A stretch of DNA of 64,000 nucleotides from CAWANF01 sp963783355 (GCA_963783355.1 CAWANF010000001.1:124001-188000), one strand, 5' to 3'. Positions 54,054-62,724 are shown, counted from the first letter of the stretch. The notes: generated by a model not told the origin, from the letters alone. Translations and numbers: made by a program.

Positions 54054-54467
54054 TCAGGCATCAGTTCCCATCACGCCATCCAGTTCAATCAAAAACTTAT
54101 TCATCCTGTACTTGTTTACCCCCAGGTCGCCGTATCCAATCCGGCTTGAACTCCGGACGTGAAGAATAGCTCCGTTTTCATATCCGGTTATTGCGATTTC
54201 AAAATCATCTTTAAAGATAAAAACATTAAAAACACTCTTAACAATACGGTTTTCTGTATCAGGATTCATGACGGCCGGTTTCATTTTGTGCAAAACCGTA
54301 ACGACAGAAATCATTAGTTGATCCGGGCGTATGTCTTTAAAATATTTACTGATTCGTACACAATTTGGTGAATTGGGGCATAGGGAAAGCGGATTTTCAT
54401 CAAGGTATTGTTCCTCTCCGTTATCACCATAGTTGAGAGGTTTTTCCATATTTATTTTGAATCGCAT
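54054..54467 (-). CDS. DUF1499-family protein
   Basis: Protein of 137 residues with the family motif LCPNSPNCVRISKYF (about residues 29-43) and the C-terminal block HVRSSSRIGYGDLGVNKYRM, both typical of DUF1499. No signal peptide or TM is evident. The role of the family is unknown. It stands alone on the minus strand. Confidence 0.78.
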   Translation of the reverse strand: MRFKINMEKPLNYGDNGEEQYLDENPLSLCPNSPNCVRISKYFKDIRPDQLMISVVTVLHKMKPAVMNPDTENRIVKSVFNVFIFKDDFEIAITGYENGAILHVRSSSRIGYGDLGVNKYRMNKFLIELDGVMGTDA

Positions 54468-54633
54468 AGTAATCGCTTAAAAAAATAAAAAGTAGTGTAG
54501 CGTTTTGGAAGTATGTTGCGTCCAATAGTTGTATGAAGCTAAAGATTTTATGAATCAAAGCCAGAATTATATCGTAAGACTTTGAAAAATAATATAACGG
54601 ATCGAATGAATTACGATTATTGAAACATTATCT

Positions 54634-56034
54634 ATGAAAAAAATATTACTGATTGCTCTTTTATTTTTAACCGGATTAGCAGGAAACGCCTTTGCACAGG
54701 CGAATGAACCATCTCATAAAGGACTGGACCTTGCTGTTAGCGGGTATGGTTTGAGTTTTGGTAATACGCCTGGTATCAACGGATTGCGTTTTAATGTGAT
54801 TGATAATGGTTTACAAACGGTTAATGGATTGAATTTTACGTTTTGGGTGCCCAAAAATAATCCTTATTCCGAGATAAATGGTATAGCTTTGGGTTTGGTG
54901 GCCCCGGAGGCCGCAGTGATTAATGGATTTTCTTTCGGAATTGTAGGAGCAACCGGCGGAACATTAAACGGATTATCAACCGGGATTCTTGGCGTCGGTG
55001 CCGTAAATGCAGTTAACGGATTAGCCATCGGCGGGGCCGGGGTTGGATCAAATCGTGATATAAATGGCGTGGCACTAGCCGGTTTAGGTATTGGAGCCAG
55101 GAATAACATTCAATGGGTGGCTCTCTCCGGAATTGGAATTGGGGCTGCGGGAAAGATTAAAGGTGTTGCCCTGGCAGGAGTTGGCATTGGAGCAGGAGAT
55201 GGCATAAGCGGTGTTTCCGCTGCCTTATTTGGAATTGGCACGCATGGGCCGGTTGAAGGCCTCACATTGGCCGGACTCGGAATCGGGGCCGGGGACATTA
55301 CCGGTTTTACGTTTGCCGGTGCCGGTTTAGGTAGTGGAGGTGATGTGAAAGGAATTACGTTAGCTGGAATTGGTATGGGAGCTCAGTCGTTCACGGGAAT
55401 TAATTTTGCCGGAGTGGGTATGGGTGCCGGCGGCCCTATTTCAGGTTTAAATGTCGCCGGGCTGGGAATCGGTGGACAGGAGATCAGCGGAATTACGCTG
55501 GCTGGCATTGGAGTCGGTTCCGGTGGCTCGATTAAAGGATTTACATTCGGAGGAATTGGCGTAGGAGCTGAAAATATTACCGGTGTGACTATCGCCGGCG
55601 TTGGAATTGGTTCTGGCGGAAAAATAAGAGGTCTGACACTAACCGGTGTCGGTGTTGGTGCAGATGATTTAGGTCCTATTACGATTGCCGGATTAGGAAT
55701 GGGGGCCGGAGAAGATATCCATGGACTTTCCATTGCCGGGTTGGGCATCGGCACCACGGATTTGTCTGGTATTTCCATTGCGGGATTTATGATTGGAGCT
55801 GAAAAGATGCATGGGGGTTTTGCTGCTATAGCTCATATAAAAACCCATGAACTGCAGGGAGTTGCTTTTAGCGCGTATAACCAGGTTAAAGGATTTCAAC
55901 ATGGAATCAGTATTGGATTGTATAATTATGCGCGCAAACTAAAAGGGCTTCAGATAGGAATTTTAAATTATGTAAGAAGCAATCCAAAGGGATTGAGAAT
56001 TTTGCCCTTATTCAACACAAACTTTAATAGATAA
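54634..56034 (+). CDS. Surface repeat protein, LA_2272-like, with about 20 glycine-rich repeats
   Basis: Signal peptide (MKKILLIALLFLTGLAGN... ending in AFAQ) followed by about 20 tandem repeats of 15-16 residues with the pattern [IV]-x-G-[VIL]-[TA]-[LIF]-A-G-[VIL]-G-[IVM]-G-[AS], for example GVALAGVGIGAGDG and GITLAGIGVGSGGS. The C-terminal unit (ISIGLYNYARKLKGLQIGILNY, then NPKGLRILPLFN) matches the surface repeat family first named in Leptospira (LA_2272). The regular period suggests a beta-solenoid or a barrel built from short strands. It is the first gene of a likely operon with an ECF sigma factor, a membrane protein and a DUF4097-type protein. Confidence 0.75.
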   Translation: MKKILLIALLFLTGLAGNAFAQANEPSHKGLDLAVSGYGLSFGNTPGINGLRFNVIDNGLQTVNGLNFTFWVPKNNPYSEINGIALGLVAPEAAVINGFSFGIVGATGGTLNGLSTGILGVGAVNAVNGLAIGGAGVGSNRDINGVALAGLGIGARNNIQWVALSGIGIGAAGKIKGVALAGVGIGAGDGISGVSAALFGIGTHGPVEGLTLAGLGIGAGDITGFTFAGAGLGSGGDVKGITLAGIGMGAQSFTGINFAGVGMGAGGPISGLNVAGLGIGGQEISGITLAGIGVGSGGSIKGFTFGGIGVGAENITGVTIAGVGIGSGGKIRGLTLTGVGVGADDLGPITIAGLGMGAGEDIHGLSIAGLGIGTTDLSGISIAGFMIGAEKMHGGFAAIAHIKTHELQGVAFSAYNQVKGFQHGISIGLYNYARKLKGLQIGILNYVRSNPKGLRILPLFNTNFNR

Positions 56035-56059
56035 TAAAAAACCAAGCGGATTCCTGCCG

Positions 56060-56575
56060 TTGAATGAATCAAAAATCATAGAAAAAGCATTGAAGGGCGA
56101 TCAGAAAGCGTTCCGCCGCTTATATGACGGCCATGTTGAATTGATTTTCAGGTTTTTAATGCAATTTGATTCCGACCGGCAGATCGTCTCCGATTGGGTT
56201 CAGCAGGCCTTTATTAAGGCGTTTCGAAAACTGGATAGTTTTAAAGGGCAATCGTCGTTCCGAACCTGGTTGTTTTCCATCGCCATCAACGAAATGCGAT
56301 CTTCAAACAGGAAGTTAAAAGCGATTGATTCGATTGATGATATAGTCCGCGATTCGGGTATTGCCGAACAAATAAGAGATTTAGATGATATGATTTCAAT
56401 ACGGGATGCTATCAATGAGTTAGATGAACAAAAAAGACTGGTTTTTATGCTTTATGAAGTTGAAGGATATTCGCATCGCGAGATAGCTGAAATGCTCGAA
56501 ATCGGGGAAAGTACCTCCCGAACTATTTTAACACGTTCCAAGGTGAAATTGAGAGCGGCATTACAAGGAGAATGA
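56060..56575 (+). CDS. ECF-type RNA polymerase sigma factor
   Basis: Sigma factor of 171 residues with region 2 (LYDGHVELIFRFLMQ ... AFIKAFRKLDSFKGQSSFRTWLFSIAINEMR in several blocks) and region 4 (RLVFMLYEVEGYSHREIAEML and GESTSRTILTRSKVKLR). The start is TTG 56060, as the nearest ATG is out of frame. It begins 25 bases after the repeat-protein stop, and the putative anti-sigma gene follows after three bases. Confidence 0.88.
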   Translation: MNESKIIEKALKGDQKAFRRLYDGHVELIFRFLMQFDSDRQIVSDWVQQAFIKAFRKLDSFKGQSSFRTWLFSIAINEMRSSNRKLKAIDSIDDIVRDSGIAEQIRDLDDMISIRDAINELDEQKRLVFMLYEVEGYSHREIAEMLEIGESTSRTILTRSKVKLRAALQGE

Positions 56576-56578
56576 AAT

Positions 56579-57076
56579 ATGACAGATTTTTATAGAAAAC
56601 AAGACCATCCCAACAGGCTCGAAAAAGATGCCATGTGGAACCAGATCGGGGAGTATGTTTTCCGTGAGAACAGAGGCTCCCGTGCTACCGTTATTCAATG
56701 GAGAAGTTTCCTGCTTGGAAATGTGGCGGCTGTGTTAATCATATTTGCGGCGATCGGTGTTTATAGCGTTGTTATAAACTTTCAGCACACCGAACTGACT
56801 CCCCAGACCAAAATTGACACGGCCTATGAATCGGCCATGAAACAGCTGACATCGGTTACACCGGTTATTATCAAACAGGCCAATGACGTGGAAAAACCGG
56901 TACTGGAATCGAAGGTCAGAAACATTGAAGACCTGGACAAAATGATACAGGAAATACGAACGGATATGCTGATTAATGGTTCTTCGCAAGTTAAGCAAAA
57001 TCAATTGAGAAGATTGTACGCTATGAAACTTGAATATGTTAAAGAATTACTTCTGGCAGGTAAGGTTAATTTATGA
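56579..57076 (+). CDS. Putative single-TM anti-sigma partner
   Basis: Protein of 165 residues with a cytoplasmic N-terminal part (about 1-40), one TM segment (about 47-68, LLGNVAAVLIIFAAIGVYSVV) and a coiled periplasmic part. This is the layout of anti-sigma proteins paired with ECF factors, although no zinc-binding HxxxCxxC motif is present. It starts three bases after the sigma gene and ends in an ATGA overlap with the next gene, so all are tightly coupled. Confidence 0.6.
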   Translation: MTDFYRKQDHPNRLEKDAMWNQIGEYVFRENRGSRATVIQWRSFLLGNVAAVLIIFAAIGVYSVVINFQHTELTPQTKIDTAYESAMKQLTSVTPVIIKQANDVEKPVLESKVRNIEDLDKMIQEIRTDMLINGSSQVKQNQLRRLYAMKLEYVKELLLAGKVNL

Positions 57077-58518
57077 ATAAACGGCTCAAAATATTACTGA
57101 CGCTCTTTATTATTCTGATGGGATTTTCCAGTGCAGGTTATGCCCAGAACGATAAAGGTATGTTGACGGTAGATAAACAGGATACCATAACCGTTTCGAA
57201 TATTCAGAAACTGCAGCTGAAGGGAATGAAAGGCATGAAACTGAATATCAGTGGTACCGAATCCGATCGTATCGTCTATCATTTAAAAATTAAAGCAAAT
57301 AAACAGGCGATGGACAGCCAATTCGGGGGAGGTATGTTGTCTTTCGATAGTCATGATGGAGTTGGTATTTTAGAATTTAAGGACATTGCCGCTAAAGACA
57401 GGGGTTCCAGCAATATGACCTGGATAAAGGAACTTCTGACCAAATCGCATTCTAAACATATTGAAATAGAAAATGTGTCACTGAATATTACGGTTCCACG
57501 AAACCTGGCTTTGTCCGTTGACTCTAAATACTCCGATGTCTCTATTTCATCAATTCTGGATTCGGTAAAACTGGACGGGCGGAGCGGAAGAATGACTGTA
57601 TCCGATATCGGGTCAAATTTGAATATTTCGAATCACTATGGCGATATTTCTGTCACGGATATCAAAGGTAAGGTGTCGATTGATGGCCGGTCCTCTCACA
57701 TTGATTTGGAGAATATTGGTTCGAACCTGAACGTAAGTGCGGATTATTCAGGAATAGTCTTAGATAATGTTAAAGGAAATGTAAATGTATTTGATAAAAG
57801 CGGGTCTGTTCAGGCTCAAAATGTTACGGGATATTTGTCGCATAGCGGTGACTACACCCGGATGAATCTTTCAGACATCAGGGGTGAGGTAACCATAGAC
57901 AACCGTAATGGAAACGTTACGGTCGATCGGATTGGCTCTTTAAACATCGATGCAGATTATACAAACGTTCAGGCGCATACGGTAACCGGTGAAAAAGGCA
58001 TTAAAATGCGTGGAAAATCCGGAAATGTGAACTTTGAAAAAGTAAACGGGCCGGTAAAAGTAAATGGGGATTATATGAGCATCAATTTAACTAATATTGC
58101 AGGAAAAGTAAGTATCGACGACAAATCGGGATCGGTCGATGCCGATAATTTAAAGGGCGATTTTGTTGGAAACGGATCTTACAATCATTATGATCTTAAT
58201 TCATTTTCCGGTAAAAATATAAGTATCGAAAACAGTTCCGGAAACATATCAGTCAATGCTATAAATTCCCTGGAGAATGTTCAAATTGATAACGATTATG
58301 CCGATGTCATTCTATTGATGCAGGATAAATTTGATGGCCGTGTCCGGTTAAAAACATTGAACGGACATATTGATTCCAATCTTTCGTTTTCCGGAAATGT
58401 TTCCCGTACTCAGGCAGACAATGGAATGAGCCTGGAAGGAAGAACAGGTTCCGGGCAGGGTAGTATCGTTATTCACACGCAAAGCGGAAATATAAAATTG
58501 CGTATGGTGAAAGAATAG
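57073..58518 (+). CDS. Exported DUF4097-type beta-repeat protein
   Basis: Signal peptide (MNKRLKILLTLFIILM... ending in GYAQ) and about 450 residues of short repeats of about 20 residues (VKVNGDYMSINLTNIAGKV and SIDDKSGSVDADNLKG). The pattern fits the DUF4097 family, predicted beta-helix or adhesin-like. The start is the ATGA overlap with the putative anti-sigma gene. It may be a target or partner of the sigma/anti-sigma pair at the cell surface. Confidence 0.75.
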   Translation: MNKRLKILLTLFIILMGFSSAGYAQNDKGMLTVDKQDTITVSNIQKLQLKGMKGMKLNISGTESDRIVYHLKIKANKQAMDSQFGGGMLSFDSHDGVGILEFKDIAAKDRGSSNMTWIKELLTKSHSKHIEIENVSLNITVPRNLALSVDSKYSDVSISSILDSVKLDGRSGRMTVSDIGSNLNISNHYGDISVTDIKGKVSIDGRSSHIDLENIGSNLNVSADYSGIVLDNVKGNVNVFDKSGSVQAQNVTGYLSHSGDYTRMNLSDIRGEVTIDNRNGNVTVDRIGSLNIDADYTNVQAHTVTGEKGIKMRGKSGNVNFEKVNGPVKVNGDYMSINLTNIAGKVSIDDKSGSVDADNLKGDFVGNGSYNHYDLNSFSGKNISIENSSGNISVNAINSLENVQIDNDYADVILLMQDKFDGRVRLKTLNGHIDSNLSFSGNVSRTQADNGMSLEGRTGSGQGSIVIHTQSGNIKLRMVKE

Positions 58519-58917
58519 GACGATAGATGTCTGGGATTTAAAGTTCCATTTAAAATCTTTGAAAAGAAGCTGGAAAACGGAGAAGGTACGACGGACCACA
58601 GTCCATCTGATATTGCTCTGAAATTGAAGATGATGGAAAGAACGATTCTAAAGTCAAAGGTCCCATCAGGGATCGGATATAGGTAAAAAAGAGATTTCAA
58701 TTAGAAAAATTTGTGCTGTCAGGTACAGGATAAAAAATTGTTATGATTGGTATTTCCGTACCTAATGGTACGTGTCTGCGGATATGACAAAATTTATACA
58801 GATCGGTTGTTCTTGACGGGATATATAATGATTAAGCTTATGTACACGGAACAAACCATTTCTTGAAGGGACACTAGATTCTCGACTTCAATAGAGCCAG
58901 CTTTCCGGTTAGCATTT
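58519..58917. other. Noncoding region after the DUF4097-type gene
   Basis: About 400 bases with no credible gene. A short hairpin, CGTACC-TAAT-GGTACG, lies at 58757-58772. After the TAG at 58516-58518 the frame of the DUF4097-type gene stays open for about 55 codons to a TAA near 58686, but this has no recognisable domain. Terminators were not clear. Confidence 0.4.
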
Positions 58918-59154
58918 TTAAAGACGTATTTTTTTATGATTCCAGAAAATGTAAAAAATACCGGTTAACGTAATAATTGCCCCCCACCACAAATCGGGAT
59001 GTAAGGATTCGACTACGGAGGTGTCCGGCAATTTTTTGAAAAGATTAAGAATTCCCGCGAGTACGATTAATCCACCAATAAGAGCTAGCATCCATCCTAC
59101 AAAATACCAGATGGGTTTCATGCTCTCCTGTTGTTCATTATTATTATTATTCAT
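58918..59154 (-). CDS. Small two-TM membrane protein beside the symporter
   Basis: Protein of 78 residues, two hydrophobic segments (about 16-38 and 54-72), starting 15 bases after the symporter stop on the same strand, so almost certainly co-transcribed. The N-terminus is MNNNNNEQQESMKP. Family not recognised; it may be an accessory subunit of the transporter. Confidence 0.5.
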   Translation of the reverse strand: MNNNNNEQQESMKPIWYFVGWMLALIGGLIVLAGILNLFKKLPDTSVVESLHPDLWWGAIITLTGIFYIFWNHKKIRL

Positions 59155-59169
59155 GTTATTCCTTAGTTT

Positions 59170-60834
59170 CTACCATAACCAGATGTTCAATACGACGAAA
59201 ATAATTAGTGTGATGATTGCCCAAAATCCCGGTTTTTGATAATAGACATAATCGGATTTAAGTACTTCTTTTTCTCCAAGCCCTTTTACCAGGCCTTTGA
59301 GTTCTTCGTCACTTTTACCCTCGGTGACCATACTGATCCCGATTGTACTGACACTTGCAATCAACCAGGCCCAGAAAGCACGCCAGAAATTAGCAGCCAT
59401 CACACTGGCATGGGCTGATGGTGTAATCGTGCTGTTGGTAATCCAGCCGAATTGAAGTGCCAGAAACATGCTCAAAGAACATAGGATTCCTATTAGCAGG
59501 CCCCAGAATGCACCATTCGCTGTGATACGTTTCCAAAACATACCGAGAAGAATTACTGCGGCCGTTGGAGCCAGAATAAAAGATGCAATCGCCTGAAGAA
59601 AATCAATGATGGTTGGCATGCTTCTTGCCCAGTAAGCTCCTCCGATACTTAAAACAATACCAGCAAGTGTGGCCAATCGTCCCACCCATAAAAGTTTTTC
59701 ACTTGAAGCGCTTTTATTTATTACCGATTGATAAATATCATAAGTCCATACGGCGGTAAATGCGCTCATATTGCCGGCTTGTCCGGCCATAAACATGGCA
59801 ACCAGCGTAGTGACCCCTAAACCAATCATACCTGATGGAAAATATCGCATCATAAGTAAAGGGATAACGGAATCGTAATTAACTTTGCCTCCATCATGCA
59901 GAAGATGAAATCCAGTATGAGGGCTGTGAAGAAGAGCCAGTGCCAGCATTCCGGATCCAACGACAACAAATCCCAGCAGCAATTTAAAATAAGACCCGAT
60001 GATCGGTGTTAATTGAGCCGAACGCAGATCCTTTGCTGAAAAAGCCCGCTGAATAATAAGGAAATCGGTAGTCCAGTATCCAAAACCTATGGCAAAGCCG
60101 AGTCCCAATACAAGACCACCCCAGGATACCATCATCGGGTTCGAAGAAGGTACCGCTGATGTTGACCACAATGAGGTATACATATGTGGTAAAGAAGCAA
60201 AAATCTGTTGAGGATGTTTCAGATCCACAAGACCCAGAATGGGAATTAATAATATTCCCGCCCAGATTAGGAAAAATTGTACTACTTCGGTAAAAATAGC
60301 CGATAATAATCCGCTTAACGTTACATAAAGGGCAACCAGTCCGGCCGATAACCAAATGCACAGATCCCAGTTCCAGCCGATAAATGTGTGCAGAACTAAA
60401 GCCAGTGCGTATAAGGCGATCCCGGAAACAAGGATCATCATTACCGCAAAAGTGATAGCATTGAGTACCCGTGTTTTTTCATCAAAACGTTCCTTCAAAT
60501 AACCGGGAATAGATTTGATTCTGTTTTGATAATAAAAAGGCATCATAAAAACCCCCAGGAAAAGCATGGCGGGAATTGCCCCAATCAGATAAAAATGAGC
60601 GGCATAAAGTCCGTATTTAACCGACTGTCCGGCATAACCAATGACTTCCATAGCCCCCATATTTGCAGACATGAAAGCAATACCGGCTACCCAGGCACTA
60701 TTCCTTCGCCCGGCAAGGAAAAAGTCCTCATCATTATGAGTAAATCGTTTTAAATAAAATCCCATCCATATAATAAAGCTAATATATAATAAAAGAATAG
60801 CCCAGTCGATAACCGATAAATGTATTATTTCCAT
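59170..60834 (-). CDS. Sodium:solute symporter (SSS family, SglT-like)
   Basis: Membrane transporter of 554 residues, about 14 TM segments, in the SSS/SGLT family. The N-terminal YISFIIWMGFYLKRFTHNDEDFFLAGR and the GYWTTDFLIIQRAFSAKDLRSAQ block (about 280-300) are typical of Na+-coupled sugar or myo-inositol transporters. It is transcribed away from the lacI gene; an operator-like site lies between them. The substrate is probably a monosaccharide, based on the neighbours. Confidence 0.87.
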   Translation of the reverse strand: MEIIHLSVIDWAILLLYISFIIWMGFYLKRFTHNDEDFFLAGRRNSAWVAGIAFMSANMGAMEVIGYAGQSVKYGLYAAHFYLIGAIPAMLFLGVFMMPFYYQNRIKSIPGYLKERFDEKTRVLNAITFAVMMILVSGIALYALALVLHTFIGWNWDLCIWLSAGLVALYVTLSGLLSAIFTEVVQFFLIWAGILLIPILGLVDLKHPQQIFASLPHMYTSLWSTSAVPSSNPMMVSWGGLVLGLGFAIGFGYWTTDFLIIQRAFSAKDLRSAQLTPIIGSYFKLLLGFVVVGSGMLALALLHSPHTGFHLLHDGGKVNYDSVIPLLMMRYFPSGMIGLGVTTLVAMFMAGQAGNMSAFTAVWTYDIYQSVINKSASSEKLLWVGRLATLAGIVLSIGGAYWARSMPTIIDFLQAIASFILAPTAAVILLGMFWKRITANGAFWGLLIGILCSLSMFLALQFGWITNSTITPSAHASVMAANFWRAFWAWLIASVSTIGISMVTEGKSDEELKGLVKGLGEKEVLKSDYVYYQKPGFWAIITLIIFVVLNIWLW

Positions 60835-61244
60835 AGAATTACAATGTTTTCCCTGTATGCTTTTGAAAAAGACAAAGAAATTGATATGAATTACTAAAAG
60901 ATTGAATTACGAAGGTCGTTTGTGTTGAGACACTGAGTACATGCCGATAATGCAAAGTATCCCCTGTATAATATTATCAAACGATTGCGCAAGTAAAAAT
61001 AAAGTATTATTTTTCAAATGAATCAAGTACTTAATGAGTTTTTGAGAAAATTAATTAAAAAAATCGGATAAATAGGTGAACGTTACGTTAATTATGTGAG
61101 TGTTTTTCCAATCATTAGCGGAAAAAGAGCAGAAAGAGATTTTGTGTTATTAATTGTTGGCAATTTAATGCCTGATAATGCACTACATCATTACGTGAAA
61201 TACAGTGGCTAACGACAAATGATTGCCCTGTTGAATTAGATTTT
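60835..61244. other. Divergent regulatory region between symporter and lacI
   Basis: 410 bases, no coding potential. It contains the operator-like TCAAACGATTGCGCAAG at 60977-60993 and AT-rich stretches suitable for promoters in both directions. A partial match to the same motif (CGTTTGTG at about 60917) lies nearby. Confidence 0.55.
60977..60993 (+). promoter_or_regulatory. LacI-type operator, site 1
   Basis: TCAAACGATTGCGCAAG, a partial palindrome with central CG. It differs at one base from the site at 62403-62419 and shares the core CAAACG-TTG-GCA with the site at 62646-62662. Located between the divergent symporter and lacI genes. Confidence 0.65.
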
Positions 61245-62283
61245 ATGAAAAAGAAAAAAACGACAATTAACGATATTGCTGAAGCTCCTTAATATTACAG
61301 CTTCAACAGTCTCCAGGGCCCTGCAGGATCATCCACGAATAAGTGATGCTACGAAAAAGGAAGTGATTCGGACAGCAAAAAAATTAAATTATCATCCAAA
61401 TAATATAGCGGCGGCACTTAGAAAAGGAAAGAGCAATTTGCTTGGAGTAATGGTTCCAATAACGGATGAAAACTTTTTTGCCTCTGCAATTCGCGGTATT
61501 GAGGAAGTGGCTAATCAATCCGGATTCAGAGTACTGATAATGCAATCGAATGATTCAACGGATAAGGAAAAAGCAAACATAGATGCTATGTTTAGAGCTC
61601 AGGTGGATGGGGTATTAGCCTCCATTGCAATGGAAACAACTACTTTTGAACATTACCAGGAAATTATTGACCGGGGTATTCCATTAATACTTTTTGATCG
61701 ATTTAGTGATTTAATCAATACGAATACCGTTGCTCTTGATGATTATCAGGGTGCGTACAAAGCGGTGGAGCATTTAATTAAACAAGGCTGTAGAAAAATT
61801 GTGCATTTTGCCGGTTATCAGCATGTCAGTATTTATGGTGAAAGGTTTCGGGGATACAGAGATGCGCTTAAAAATTACGATATTCCGTTTAATGATGATT
61901 TGTTCTACGAGTGCGATTTGAAACTTGAGTCCGGACGAAAGTTGGCAAAAAAAATACTATCTAGGAATGTTTTGCCGGACGCCATTTTTTCGTCAAGTGA
62001 TTATTCTGCGATGGGAGCCATGCAGGTATTAAAAGCCCATGGTATTGCTATACCTGGACAAATTGCTATTGTGGGCTTCAGTAACGAACCCTTTTCATCG
62101 TTTGTAGAACCCGGGTTGAGCACTGTTGAACAACATAGTTCCAAAATGGGACAATTATCGGCTAAACTTTTTTTAGAACAGTTAGCGTTGGGAACGGAAT
62201 CTGAATTAATAACAAAGAAAACAGTTATAACCCCTAAATTAATTATACGAGCGTCGTCTAATAAAGAAGTGAAAATAAATTAA
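61245..62283 (+). CDS. LacI/GalR-family transcriptional regulator, frameshifted in the HTH
   Basis: ATG 61245 starts MKKKKTTINDIAEA, the normal LacI N-terminus, but the frame stops at TAA 61290-61292. Removing one C of the pair at 61287-61288 gives AEALNITASTVSRALQDHPRIS and a 345-residue regulator with full sensor domain. The +1 frame alone (from TTG 61276) would lack the first helix of the DNA-binding motif. So the gene either is broken or, more likely, carries a one-base sequence error. It is encoded between a sugar symporter and a SusC-type receptor, with three matching operators around it. Confidence 0.85.
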
Positions 62284-62402
62284 TTATAGCGAAATAATAT
62301 CAACATTCCTTTCAATGTAAACGGTCCTATCTGAGAGGTATATTTCTGAATGAAACAGGGGGGGGCATAAACCATAATCCCATCTTATACACCTCTTTAT
62401 GT

Positions 62403-62419
62403 TCAAACGATTGTGCAAG
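62403..62419 (+). promoter_or_regulatory. LacI-type operator, site 2
   Basis: TCAAACGATTGTGCAAG, identical to site 1 except for one T/C change. It lies 120 bases after the lacI stop and 320 bases before the SusC-type gene. Confidence 0.65.
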
Positions 62420-62455
62420 CCAAGGATTTATGGACATTTTATTCTAAACATTATG

Positions 62456-62580
62456 CATAATATATTAATTTCTAAAAAAAAATAGATAATTAATATAAAA
62501 GCTATAAATAATTAAATAATTAAATATATATAATTAAATATAATTAAAAATTAAATAATATATAAAATATTTAGTTACTT
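62456..62580. repeat. AT-rich low-complexity tract
   Basis: About 125 bases almost wholly of A and T, with short repeats such as ATAATTAAAT and ATATATAATTAAAT. It lies between two operator-like sites and before the SusC-type gene; possibly a curved or UP-like promoter region. A run of eight G is found shortly upstream at about 62358. Confidence 0.5.
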
Positions 62581-62621
62581 ATTATGGTGCGAAGTGTTTC
62601 TTCATGTTTTGCGTTTTAAAT

Positions 62622-62635
62622 TAAAAGCGCTTTTA
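62622..62635. promoter_or_regulatory. AAGCGCTTT-type palindrome
   Basis: TAAAAGCGCTTTTA is a perfect 14-bp palindrome about 90 bases before the SusC-type start. It shares the AAGCGCTTT core with TGTAAGCGCTTTCA at 13458-13471 before the other glucan receptor operon, and lies only 10 bases from site 3 of the other motif. Confidence 0.5.
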
Positions 62636-62645
62636 TTATGGTAGT

Positions 62646-62662
62646 GCAAACGTTTGTGCACC
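62646..62662 (+). promoter_or_regulatory. LacI-type operator, site 3
   Basis: GCAAACGTTTGTGCACC: perfect 10-bp core CAAACGTTTG with outer arms GTGCA (62644-62648) and TGCAC (62657-62661). It aligns with sites 1 and 2 and lies 63 bases before the SusC-type start, in a position to block or activate its promoter. Confidence 0.65.
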
Positions 62663-62724
62663 TGAATTGTGCGATTGAGTGTGTCTCTCTATTGTCTACT
62701 TAAAAATAATAAAGGAGGTTATTT

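Noticed and set aside
54864..55902. Proline-rich ORFs on the minus strand opposite the repeat protein
   Set aside because: They are the antisense of the GGN-rich glycine repeats and have no start context or homology; typical shadow ORFs.
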